Positions 5,264 through 12,183 of a stretch of 14,108 nt of DNA are shown one piece after another. The DNA is taken from contig CAMZCW010000041.1 of the NCBI GenBank assembly GCA_947305045.1, positions 1 to 14,108 on the forward strand, given 5' to 3'. How positions within the stretch are numbered: the stretch's first letter is position 1; each line of letters starts with the position of its first letter. Under the pieces are notes generated by a model that saw nothing but the letters and a program-made list of their open reading frames with translations, made no database searches and was not told the origin of the DNA. A program made the position numbers and the translations under genes. This DNA is from an uncultured Bacteroidales bacterium. Lineage in GTDB: Bacteria > Bacteroidota > Bacteroidia > Bacteroidales > UBA932.

Positions 5264-7753
5264 TTACTGCTCAGGAATGCGGAATCCGCGACGGAAGAAA
5301 CGGTATTTGCACAACTGACGGAAAATAAACGGTTGCAGAGAGTAGGTGATCAGGATGGTCGATGCCATGCCGATGAGCGTGATAAGGCCGATGGAATGGA
5401 TGGCCGGATGCCGGGCAAAAATAAGCGCGAATGTCACGATGGCCAGCACCATGGCGCTATAGAAAATAGCTACCTTGTGGTAGTTCAGCATGGATTTTTC
5501 TCCTCGTCGGGCCTCTGCCAGCAGACCCTCCATCACAAAGATGGAATAGTCCACGCCGATGCCGTATATGAAGGTGGAAATGACAATGTTGATGAGGTTG
5601 AACTCCAGGTGGAAAAGGGCCATGTAGCCTTGCATGACGTACCAGCTTACGAACATGGGGAAGAACGCAATGAGCGCAATCCAGATGTTGCGGAAACTGA
5701 ACAGCAGGACAATGAGCACAAAGATACTGGAAATCCACAGAGTGGTGTTGAAGTCCTCGTGGATGATTTCCACCATATCACGGCAGTAGAAGAAGGGCTC
5801 CAGCACAATGACGTGATTGGCCTCCGTGATGGCATGCCAGACTTTGTTCTGATCCTCCTCCGGATAGGCAACCTCCGTAAAGAACATTTGTCGGCCGCTT
5901 TCCTGCGACTCATAAAAGTTGGCCAGAAGGCCGGGCGGAACAATGCCTTCCTCAATGAGATTACCGGGTTCGTACTTTTGCCGGAGCAGCGCAAAGAAGG
6001 AATCGAACAGGTTGGCCGGCAGTTGGTAGGCCTTGGCCGATTCCGTCAAGTCCTTGCGCAGCTGGGCCACGCGGGCGCGGGTCCAGAATTGTTTCCAGGC
6101 CTGAATGCGGGTTTCCTGGTCCGCCATCGAACGGAAGACGAGTCCGGAAATAGGGGAGTAACCTTTGATGATGCCTGCCTGCTGGAGGGAATCCAGATGC
6201 ACGTAGAAGTTGGCATTATAGGCCATGGCTTTGTCCATGTCTTGTTCGTCCCAGGCGGCGAAATACGCATGCGCATAGCCATCGGCATTCTTGGTATTGT
6301 ACAGGGTCTGCGCTTCCTCGAGGGTGGCATTGTCATAGTCCAGGTTGCCCAGGTCGCTGTCAAACTTCACGCGCGGACTCATGATTACGCCAATGATAAT
6401 AAGGACAGTAAGGATGCTGATGACCCATTTGTTGCGATCCCAGGGGAGGTTGTTGAATTTCTCCACCAGCGGGAAGCCGTGTGTGCGTTTGAAGATAATC
6501 TGGTCTTTGTGCAGGAAATGCGGCAGGAACACCAGGGCAAAGAACGTATTGCCGATGAGCGAGAAGGTGGCAAAAAGGCCGAAGTCCCGGAGCAGGTCGC
6601 TTTCCGTAAACAGGAGGCCCATGAAGGCGCCTACCGTGGTGACACAGCCCATGAACACGGGCGTACTTTCATCCCTGAGCAGTTTCTCCGCATCGCCCAC
6701 GTAATAGTAATGGATGAGCACATGCAAACAATAGCTTATAGCTACGCCCAGAACGATGGCGCTCAGGCCCAGAGCCATCAGGGACATGACACCGCCCTTG
6801 ATCCAATACATGCAGGCCAGGGCAAAGAGGGCGCCGTAAATTACGGGAACCACTTGCTGCCACACGAAGGAGAAGCGGTGGAAGCTCATGATGATGATAA
6901 TCAGGATAAGGAGCAAGGACAGGCCGATGGTCCAGACCAGGTCCCGCTTGATGGTGCCGGCATTGGACACGCTGTCCAGCGGGGTGCCGTGGACCAGCAC
7001 ATGGATGTCCGGATTGTCCGCCTCGAAGGTCTTGGCGCTTTGCTGAACTGCATTGACAAAACGGGTCCCGGCACCCGAATCCAGGCCGTCGAATGCAGGG
7101 GTCAGGAAGGCCAGCGCCACCGTTTTGTCCGGGCAGAAAAGATGGCCGTCTTCAATGGTAAAGCCGCCCATTGATGAGCCGCCTTCCAGAATGGAGTTTA
7201 GCAGCACCGTACGCAGGTTCAGCGGATCCATGGCCACCAGTTGGGTGGCTTCGCCGGTTTCGTCGTTCTGGATAATCTGGAAGTTTTCTTCCATTTGCTC
7301 GTCAATGGCTTCCCGGGTCAGGGCCTGCTCAAAGCCCGCATACAGGGAAGTATCCATGAAGGAGGGGAGATGCGCCAGGGCAAAATCCATGGCGTCCAGG
7401 GCCGTATCTACGTCCAGGGTGTAGAAGATACCCGCAATGTAGTGGTTTTCCTCATCCTGTTTTTCCAGGATACCGCAGAATTCCTCCATGGCCTCTCCCA
7501 GCCGGGCGGGTTCCACCGGATTCAGGGTGTCTTTGGACGTGATTTGGAGGAACACTTTGTCCTTTAGGCCAATATCACTGAAAGCCAGCTCATTGTCCGT
7601 AGAAGAGCGGGGGAGCAGCTTGACAATGTTCTCCTCATACTCCAATTGGAGCCCGTAATAACCGAACAGGATTGTGGAAGCGATGAGCAGCAAGTACATA
7701 AGTACTTTGTGCTTCCGGAAGAAGCGGTATAGCGGCAGGAATATCCGATGCAT
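5264..7753 (-). CDS. MMPL/RND superfamily exporter, probable lipid transporter
   Basis: The 829 residues have the classical duplicated RND layout. A first membrane helix (about 17-35) is followed by a large periplasmic loop (36-270) and six helices (about 272-290, 299-317, 325-345, 364-383, 391-411, 442-459). A second large loop (460-668) is followed by five more helices (about 671-688, 691-712, 719-742, 760-780, 785-811). The fourth helix of the second half has GIGVDYSIFVMEG, with Asp735-Tyr736 as the expected proton-relay pair of MMPL proteins. The matching place in the first half is GVAISYCLH, where Ser340 stands instead of Asp. MMPL proteins move lipids, glycolipids or polyketides using the proton gradient. 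This is the first gene of the lipid operon, behind a good Bacteroidota promoter and only 3 bases before fakA, so a lipid substrate linked to acyl activation is likely. The actual cargo is unknown. Confidence 0.88.
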   Translation of the reverse strand: MHRIFLPLYRFFRKHKVLMYLLLIASTILFGYYGLQLEYEENIVKLLPRSSTDNELAFSDIGLKDKVFLQITSKDTLNPVEPARLGEAMEEFCGILEKQDEENHYIAGIFYTLDVDTALDAMDFALAHLPSFMDTSLYAGFEQALTREAIDEQMEENFQIIQNDETGEATQLVAMDPLNLRTVLLNSILEGGSSMGGFTIEDGHLFCPDKTVALAFLTPAFDGLDSGAGTRFVNAVQQSAKTFEADNPDIHVLVHGTPLDSVSNAGTIKRDLVWTIGLSLLLILIIIIMSFHRFSFVWQQVVPVIYGALFALACMYWIKGGVMSLMALGLSAIVLGVAISYCLHVLIHYYYVGDAEKLLRDESTPVFMGCVTTVGAFMGLLFTESDLLRDFGLFATFSLIGNTFFALVFLPHFLHKDQIIFKRTHGFPLVEKFNNLPWDRNKWVISILTVLIIIGVIMSPRVKFDSDLGNLDYDNATLEEAQTLYNTKNADGYAHAYFAAWDEQDMDKAMAYNANFYVHLDSLQQAGIIKGYSPISGLVFRSMADQETRIQAWKQFWTRARVAQLRKDLTESAKAYQLPANLFDSFFALLRQKYEPGNLIEEGIVPPGLLANFYESQESGRQMFFTEVAYPEEDQNKVWHAITEANHVIVLEPFFYCRDMVEIIHEDFNTTLWISSIFVLIVLLFSFRNIWIALIAFFPMFVSWYVMQGYMALFHLEFNLINIVISTFIYGIGVDYSIFVMEGLLAEARRGEKSMLNYHKVAIFYSAMVLAIVTFALIFARHPAIHSIGLITLIGMASTILITYSLQPFIFRQLCKYRFFRRGFRIPEQ

Positions 7754-7762
7754 ATTGTCTAC

Positions 7763-7781
7763 TTTGTGTTAAACACACAAA
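7763..7781. promoter_or_regulatory. Inverted repeat over the lipid-operon promoter, operator candidate
   Basis: TTTGTGT (7763-7769) and ACACAAA (7775-7781) form a perfect 7-base inverted repeat around the spacer TAAAC. It covers the right part of the -7 box and the expected transcription start of the operon, where a repressor would block initiation. No regulator gene is visible nearby. The arms are A/T-rich, so chance is possible. Confidence 0.4.
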
Positions 7782-7809
7782 TATAAGGAATATTCCGCAA
7801 CAAAACAAA
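7778..7809 (-). promoter_or_regulatory. Bacteroidota-type promoter of the lipid operon
   Basis: On the minus strand TTTG (7809-7806) is followed after 20 bases by TATATTTG (7785-7778), matching the Bacteroidota sigma-ABfr consensus TTTG - about 19-21 bases - TAnnTTTG. Transcription would start near 7773, leaving a leader of about 20 bases before the ATG at 7753. No further promoter was recognised between the six genes below it, which agrees with a single operon. Confidence 0.72.
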
Positions 7810-7826
7810 GTTCCCCTATGGGGAAC
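7799..7826 (-). terminator. Rho-independent terminator of the HhH outer-membrane protein gene
   Basis: On the minus strand GTTCCCC (7826-7820), the loop ATA and GGGGAAC (7816-7810) make a perfect 7-bp hairpin, directly followed by the T-rich run TTTGTTTTGTT. It lies 22 bases after the stop codon of the 7848-9488 gene. The T-rich tail also contains the TTTG taken as the -33 box of the lipid operon. Confidence 0.78.
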
Positions 7827-7847
7827 CCTCAGCGCCGGTGAGAGGAA

Positions 7848-9488
7848 CTACAGGTCGCAGTGGAGCTGGAGGGCAAGGGCGGGGGAGGGCGGACGGCCGA
7901 CGCGGACCATCCAGCTGCCGCGGAGGTAGGCTTTGAGCGTGAGCCAGCGGAAGCGGTGCTTCCAGGCGCCCACCACCGATACTGCCCCGCCGCGGCCGGA
8001 GTAGGCCGGGACGGAAAAGTTTCCCGGCGCGTCGCGCTCATACACATAGATGCGGTCGTTCCACTGGTCGATCACAAATCCGGTGAGCCGGAAGTACGCA
8101 CGCCAGGTTCCATCGTCCTTGTAGCCGCACTCCCAGTAGTTCAGAAAGCCAAACTTCTCACACTGAACCACTTCCAGCCGCGATACCACGCCCCATGGAC
8201 CCATCCCGAACTTTCCGTCCAAGCGGAAGTCGTGCCGCGGACGCTCGTAGTTCCGGTATCGTTCCGTAAACCGCACATCCAGGGCCCAGGCCGATGCCAC
8301 CTGCCACTGCCACCCGGCATACACCCTTAACTGAAAGCGCGAAGGCCCCACGGAAGGAATGGGCAGAAGGGCTGCATCCATTGTCAAGGATATCTGGTGG
8401 CGTGGAATACTGCTGCCAAAACCGCTGCGGCCCGCCAACCCCACCCGCTGTTCCGAGGAAAACGCCCCGCCCGCCGCCAGGGCATATTCCCCGTTCTTTT
8501 TCCCGGAGAAGCGGGAGGGAAGCACCCGCCCTTGAAAAGCCAGCTTGAACGGGCCGACAGGTCCCCGGAAGGCCGCCAGCCCTGCAAACGCACCATTCTT
8601 CCAGGCCACTTCTCCGGCCGCATCCCAGCCGCGCCAATTCCAGCGGGAATCGATGGAGGCCGTCAGCGAAGCCGACCTTCTAAACGTGTAGGAGACCGTC
8701 GTCCCCACCTGTCCATGCCTCCCCATCCACGCTACATGCGCACCCAAGAGCCCACTCAAAGCGCCAAAGGCCGTAGCCTGCCACTGCGTCCCGCTATAGG
8801 AATAAGCCGCCCCTCGGTGCACCAGTTCCGACGAATAGGACCACACTGGCGAAATCCCCGGCGTCCGGCGGATAAACGCATCCACCGTGGACAAACTGCT
8901 CATGGAAAAGCCGCTCCAGAACGCCAGCCCCTGTCCGTAACGGGCGTTGAAATCGCCTGCCAGCAGCGTATGCCCCCGAAAACGGGCCTCTCCGTAAAAC
9001 GTCCCGTCCTTGCCCCTCCAGGCACCGCCGGCCCGCCACCAGCGCCCTGATACCTTTGCCTTCCCGCCAATCGATGACAAGGTCCCTCTCAGCAGGGCCG
9101 ATGCCCGCACGCGCACCGTATCGGCCACTCCGGGCAGCCGCTCCGATGCCAGTGACAGGAACGGCTTCAGCACGGCGACAAGTTCCGGCGAGAAACCATC
9201 GACCAGCGAGAGTTCCTCCCATGAGAGGATATCGCCGGCCGTAGAACGATAGTCGGCCAGCGAGGCTATCTGGTACTCCGTCAGCAGGCCATCGGAGCGG
9301 ATTTGCGTACCGTTAATCCGGATACGACGCCCCTGACGGGCTTCCAGCTGCGAAACCCAGTACTCGTCCACTTCTTCATCGGAGGAGGCGCCCGAAAAAA
9401 AGCGGGCCGCCCGGAGAATTTCCTCATCCTGCGCCCATGCCCACCAGGCAAAGAGCAGGGAAACCATCGCACACACAAGCTTTCTCAT
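7848..9488 (-). CDS. Secreted helix-hairpin-helix protein with putative outer-membrane beta-barrel
   Basis: I take the start at 9488, not the open frame's first ATG at 9554. From there the 546-residue product begins with a clean signal peptide (MRKLV, hydrophobic core, cleavage after Ala19 in AWA-Q); the longer version would bury it behind 22 extra residues. After a short helical stretch comes a ComEA-like helix-hairpin-helix segment at about 62-112 (SDGLLTEYQIASLADYR, then ELSLVDGFSPELVAVL). The remainder from about 120 is rich in alternating hydrophobic, Tyr and Trp strands with Gly/Asp turns, consistent with a beta-barrel. Proteins of this build occur in Bacteroidota as uncharacterised helix-hairpin-helix proteins. 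Helix-hairpin-helix motifs commonly bind DNA, but a role in DNA handling at the surface is speculation. The gene stands alone: its own terminator follows and hpt diverges upstream. Confidence 0.75.
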   Translation of the reverse strand: MRKLVCAMVSLLFAWWAWAQDEEILRAARFFSGASSDEEVDEYWVSQLEARQGRRIRINGTQIRSDGLLTEYQIASLADYRSTAGDILSWEELSLVDGFSPELVAVLKPFLSLASERLPGVADTVRVRASALLRGTLSSIGGKAKVSGRWWRAGGAWRGKDGTFYGEARFRGHTLLAGDFNARYGQGLAFWSGFSMSSLSTVDAFIRRTPGISPVWSYSSELVHRGAAYSYSGTQWQATAFGALSGLLGAHVAWMGRHGQVGTTVSYTFRRSASLTASIDSRWNWRGWDAAGEVAWKNGAFAGLAAFRGPVGPFKLAFQGRVLPSRFSGKKNGEYALAAGGAFSSEQRVGLAGRSGFGSSIPRHQISLTMDAALLPIPSVGPSRFQLRVYAGWQWQVASAWALDVRFTERYRNYERPRHDFRLDGKFGMGPWGVVSRLEVVQCEKFGFLNYWECGYKDDGTWRAYFRLTGFVIDQWNDRIYVYERDAPGNFSVPAYSGRGGAVSVVGAWKHRFRWLTLKAYLRGSWMVRVGRPPSPALALQLHCDL

Positions 9489-9541
9489 GCCCGCAAGGTA
9501 CAAAGTCCCGGGTAAAAAAAACAGTACCTGTTGATAACTTG

Positions 9542-9569
9542 TGCTGTTTCGCATGATTTTTTGCTGTTT
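9542..9569 (+). repeat. Direct repeat TGCTGTTT upstream of the hpt promoter
   Basis: TGCTGTTT occurs at 9542-9549 and again at 9562-9569, exactly 20 bases apart, close to two helical turns, just upstream of the -7 box. Two activator or repressor subunits could bind the same face of the DNA here. Chance in a T-rich stretch is a real alternative. Confidence 0.35.
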
Positions 9570-9575
9570 TTTAAT

Positions 9576-9583
9576 TATATTTG
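9576..9583 (+). promoter_or_regulatory. hpt-adk promoter, -7 box
   Basis: TATATTTG matches the Bacteroidota -7 consensus TAnnTTTG exactly and is identical to the box upstream of the lipid operon. Transcription would begin near 9588, about 14 bases before the hpt ATG at 9602. No clear TTTG is found at the expected -33 distance; only T-rich sequence is present. Confidence 0.6.
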
Positions 9584-9601
9584 TAAGAAATACTATATTC
9601 C

Positions 9602-10150
9602 ATGGAAAAAATTACCCTTCACGACAAAACTTTCCGCCGATTTATTTCCAACGAAGAAATCGAACAAGCCATCGATGTGGTAGCGGAGCGTCTGAACAAG
9701 GACTATGCAGATTGCACGGATGAGGCCCCTGCTATCTTTCTGTGCACGCTGAACGGGGCGGTTATCTTTGCCGCAGAACTGCTCAAACGGGTCACCTTCC
9801 CGCTCGTTCTGAAGGCCTGCAAACTCTCGTCCTATGAGGGCACCAGTTCCACAGGCGTAGTAAAAACGGAAGTGCCGCTTCCGGCCAAACTGGAAGGCAG
9901 GCGGGTAATTATTGTGGAAGACATTGTGGATACCGGCAACACCATCGTTGCCATGACGGAACAGCTCAAAGAAAAGAAAGCAAAGGACGTCCGCGTGTGC
10001 ACCCTGCTGCTTAAAAAGGACGTGTACAAGAAAGACGTGAAGCTGGATTACGTTGCCATGGAAATTCCCAACCGTTTCATTGTGGGCTTCGGCCTGGACT
10101 ATGACGAGCTTGGGCGCAATATCAAGGACATTTACGTTTTAGACGACTAA
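9602..10150 (+). CDS. hpt: Hypoxanthine phosphoribosyltransferase
   Basis: The enzyme joins hypoxanthine (and usually guanine) to PRPP, giving IMP or GMP, a cytoplasmic purine-salvage step. The 182 residues match the short bacterial form. The PRPP-binding loop VEDIVDTGNT lies at 105-114, with Glu106-Asp107 and the catalytic Asp110. The segment TLNGAVIFAAEL (49-60) corresponds to the family's pyrophosphate loop, and the C-terminal part has the NRFIVGFGLDY block followed by NIKDIYVL, typical of this family. The start ATG at 9602 is about 14 bases from the expected transcription start. No Shine-Dalgarno sequence is seen, as usual in Bacteroidota. adk starts 4 bases after its stop, so both purine genes are co-transcribed. 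Confidence 0.96.
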   Translation: MEKITLHDKTFRRFISNEEIEQAIDVVAERLNKDYADCTDEAPAIFLCTLNGAVIFAAELLKRVTFPLVLKACKLSSYEGTSSTGVVKTEVPLPAKLEGRRVIIVEDIVDTGNTIVAMTEQLKEKKAKDVRVCTLLLKKDVYKKDVKLDYVAMEIPNRFIVGFGLDYDELGRNIKDIYVLDD

Positions 10151-10154
10151 CCCC

Positions 10155-10727
10155 ATGAAGTACTATGTTCTGTTTGGGCCTCCGGGTGCCGGGAAAGGCA
10201 CCCAGGCCGGGCAGATGGTAGAACGCTACCACCTTTGCCACCTATCAACCGGAGAACTCCTGCGCAGCGAAATCGCCGCCGGAACGGAGCTTGGGAAACA
10301 AGCCAAAGCCCTTATCGACGCGGGCAACCTGGTCCCGGATGAGGTGGTGGAAGGCATGATTGAGGCTAAATTCCGCTCCACAAAGGGGGTCGATGGCTTC
10401 CTGCTGGACGGCTTCCCGCGCACCATTGCCCAGGCAGAGGTCCTGGACCGCATGCTGGCCAAGTCCGGAGAAGGCGTAACCGCTTGTGTGTCACTCATGA
10501 TTCCGGATGCCCTCATTCACGAGCGCATCGCCCACAGGGCCACCATTGAAGGCCGTGCCGATGACGCCCGCCCGGAGGTAGTGGAGAATCGCATCAAAAC
10601 CTACCACGCCAAAACGGAGCCGCTCATTGCTTTCTACAAGCAGGCCGGAAAGTATCAGGAAATTAACGGTGTAGGCAGCATCGAGGAGGTCCGGGAACGG
10701 ATTTTCTCCGTGATGGACCAGTTCTAA
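10155..10727 (+). CDS. adk: Adenylate kinase
   Basis: Adenylate kinase interconverts ATP plus AMP with two ADP and keeps the adenine nucleotide pool balanced. Visible are the P-loop FGPPGAGKGTQ (7-17), the AMP-binding LSTGELLRSE, the DGFPRT block, and the arginine-bearing lid and ENRIKTYHAKTEPLI segment. At 190 residues it is the short-lid form without a zinc-binding insertion, as expected for Bacteroidota. It follows hpt by 4 bases. In several Bacteroidales genomes I recall obgE next to this pair. Here no further gene follows; a hairpin comes 21 bases after the stop and a converging gene begins. Confidence 0.97.
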   Translation: MKYYVLFGPPGAGKGTQAGQMVERYHLCHLSTGELLRSEIAAGTELGKQAKALIDAGNLVPDEVVEGMIEAKFRSTKGVDGFLLDGFPRTIAQAEVLDRMLAKSGEGVTACVSLMIPDALIHERIAHRATIEGRADDARPEVVENRIKTYHAKTEPLIAFYKQAGKYQEINGVGSIEEVRERIFSVMDQF

Positions 10728-10748
10728 GCGTTTCCCCTGTCACTTTAA

Positions 10749-10773
10749 AGCCCCGTCCCTCCCGGATGGGGCT
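10749..10773. terminator. Hairpin between converging adk and mltD, probably bidirectional terminator
   Basis: AGCCCCGTCC (10749-10758) pairs with GGATGGGGCT (10764-10773) through ten pairs, one of them G-T, around the loop CTCCC. It lies 21 bases beyond the adk stop. Its right arm includes two bases of the mltD stop codon (TAG on the minus strand, 10774-10772). The flanks are only moderately T-rich (ATTTA on the right, TTAAAG when read leftward), so termination is likely but not perfect in either direction. Confidence 0.6.
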
Positions 10774-12178
10774 ATTTACGGGAGACTTTGAGCTTTTGAC
10801 CGATGGAGAGGCGGTCGTTCTTGAGGTTGTTCCAAGTCATGAGCTGTTTGACGGTGCAGTGGTTGCGGCGGGCAATTTTGCCCAGGGTGTCACCGGACTT
10901 TACTTTGTAGTACACCCACTGACCGGTGGAGCCATGACGGGAAGTGGCCACCCGGCGGCCGGAGACTACGGCCCGGCCATCTTTCACGGTATCCGTAAAG
11001 AGTTCCGCCTTACGGTAGTCATAAACAGAATCGGCCAAATCCAGGAACGGGGAAGTGTAGTTGAACGGCAGGCGCAGAATCTCGTCCCCGGATGCGCCCG
11101 GAACAATATCTTTGTGGTACTGCGGATTCAGGTCCCTCAGGTCGTCCATGGGAATGCCCAGGAGCTCGCTCACCTGGGCGAAATGCAGGTTCTTGTGCAC
11201 ATGCACCGTGTCCACATAAATGGGCATGGACATGGGCTCCGCCGCCAATCCGTACTCGGAAGCATAGCGGAATGCATACATGGCGCCTACCATGGCCGGC
11301 ACGTACCCGCGCGTTTCCCGCGGCAAATACTCGTACACATCCCAGAAGTCAGTCTTTCCTCCGGCCCGCTTAATGGCCTTGTTTACATTTCCGGAGCCGC
11401 AGTTGTAGGACGATATGGCCAGCGGCCAATCCTGGAAAATGCGATAGGCATCGCGCAGGTACCGGGCAGCGGCATCCACCGACAGCATGGGATCCATGCG
11501 CTCGTCTATAAAGGAATCGATCCGGAGTCCGTAGCTCTTGGCCGTGCGATACATGAACTGCCACTGGCCCAGCGCCCCTACGCGAGACTCTGCGCGCGGA
11601 TTGAGCGCACTCTCGATAACCGCCAGATACTTGAGCTCCTCCGGCAAGTCATAGCGGCGGAACGTCTCCTCATAAATGGGCATATAATACTCGGATAAGC
11701 CCATCATTTCACCCATTTTCCGCGGCATTTTCTCCGAGTAGAGAATCATGTAATTCTTCACCGTCTCATTATAGGGGAGCGTAATGAACGAATTCATGTC
11801 CGCCAGCCGCTTCATGAGTACAGAATCCGGCACATCCGTGGTAAAACGCACGGAATCCATATTGTATTGTTCCCGGGCCGAAGAAAGACTCCGACGATGC
11901 ATATACCACTGTCCCAGCAAGGTATCCGTACTGGTGGTATAGTCCTCCAGTGCGGCGGCAACCTTGTTCTCGTTTTCGCCGGAAAGTTCCGTTTCGATGG
12001 AGGCGCGTTCGGAAGCATCCGTACGGTAACCCTCCAGTTCTTCTTCCAGGCGCTCGATGCGTTGGAGCAACGCTGCGTTCTCTTTTAGCAGTTGCTTGCG
12101 GTTTTTACGGTTCTGGGCACCCGCCTCAATCGGAAAAACTAAAAGCACAAGAGCCAGAAAGAAAAGCGTTTTCTTCAT
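10772..12178 (-). CDS. mltD: MltD-like membrane/periplasmic lytic transglycosylase with LysM
   Basis: Lytic transglycosylases cut the glycan strands of peptidoglycan in the periplasm, leaving 1,6-anhydroMurNAc ends. The 468 residues start with a signal peptide (cleavage after Ala21 in AGA-Q, not a lipobox), followed by a charged, probably coiled-coil stretch (about 24-60). The SLT domain (about 165-300) has the catalytic Glu189 in AVIESALNPRAES, then GALGQWQFM (201-209) and AISSYNCGSGNVNKAIKRAG. A degenerate LysM-like stretch lies at about 328-371 and a good LysM at about 424-466 (YKVKSGDTLGKIA to SIGQKLKV), which would hold the enzyme on glycan. It starts 5 bases after the DUF5683 gene, at the end of the parA-parB operon, suggesting that cell-wall remodelling is made together with segregation proteins. 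Confidence 0.94.
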   Translation of the reverse strand: MKKTLFFLALVLLVFPIEAGAQNRKNRKQLLKENAALLQRIERLEEELEGYRTDASERASIETELSGENENKVAAALEDYTTSTDTLLGQWYMHRRSLSSAREQYNMDSVRFTTDVPDSVLMKRLADMNSFITLPYNETVKNYMILYSEKMPRKMGEMMGLSEYYMPIYEETFRRYDLPEELKYLAVIESALNPRAESRVGALGQWQFMYRTAKSYGLRIDSFIDERMDPMLSVDAAARYLRDAYRIFQDWPLAISSYNCGSGNVNKAIKRAGGKTDFWDVYEYLPRETRGYVPAMVGAMYAFRYASEYGLAAEPMSMPIYVDTVHVHKNLHFAQVSELLGIPMDDLRDLNPQYHKDIVPGASGDEILRLPFNYTSPFLDLADSVYDYRKAELFTDTVKDGRAVVSGRRVATSRHGSTGQWVYYKVKSGDTLGKIARRNHCTVKQLMTWNNLKNDRLSIGQKLKVSRK

Positions 12179-12183
12179 ACAAT

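Larger units (their letters stand above)
9489..9601. promoter_or_regulatory. Divergent intergenic region between the HhH gene and hpt
   Basis: This 113-base spacer must hold the start signals of two divergent genes. It is much richer in A/T than its surroundings. It contains an eight-base A run (9514-9521), a small inverted repeat AACAG-TAC-CTGTT (9520-9532) and the 8-base direct repeat listed separately. The hpt promoter is clear. No good promoter for the leftward gene was found, although TACCTTG near 9500 is a partial -7 match. Confidence 0.5.

Noticed and set aside
5333..7174. A 613-codon open frame on the plus strand opposite the MMPL gene.
   Set aside because: It is antisense to a clearly recognisable membrane protein, has a His/Glu/Asp/Gly-rich composition without a domain I recognise, and no start signal. 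Long shadow frames are expected opposite G+C-rich genes.
9529..9537. DnaA-box-like sequence TTATCAACA (minus strand).
   Set aside because: One mismatch to TTATCCACA and a single copy; no cluster of boxes or unwinding element, so an origin is not supported although parAB is near.
9489..9554. An upstream ATG that would extend the HhH barrel protein by 22 residues.
   Set aside because: The extension would bury a clear signal peptide starting at the ATG at 9488, and it runs through the A/T-rich intergenic region.
9546..9561. TGTTTCGCATGATTTT as a degenerate parS site.
   Set aside because: Only about 10 of 16 positions fit TGTTTCACGTGAAACA and the right half is missing.
10155..10727. Possible missing obgE after adk as a sign of rearrangement.
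   Set aside because: The hpt-adk-obgE order is a recalled tendency in some Bacteroidales, not a rule; no remnant of obgE or repeat scar is visible.
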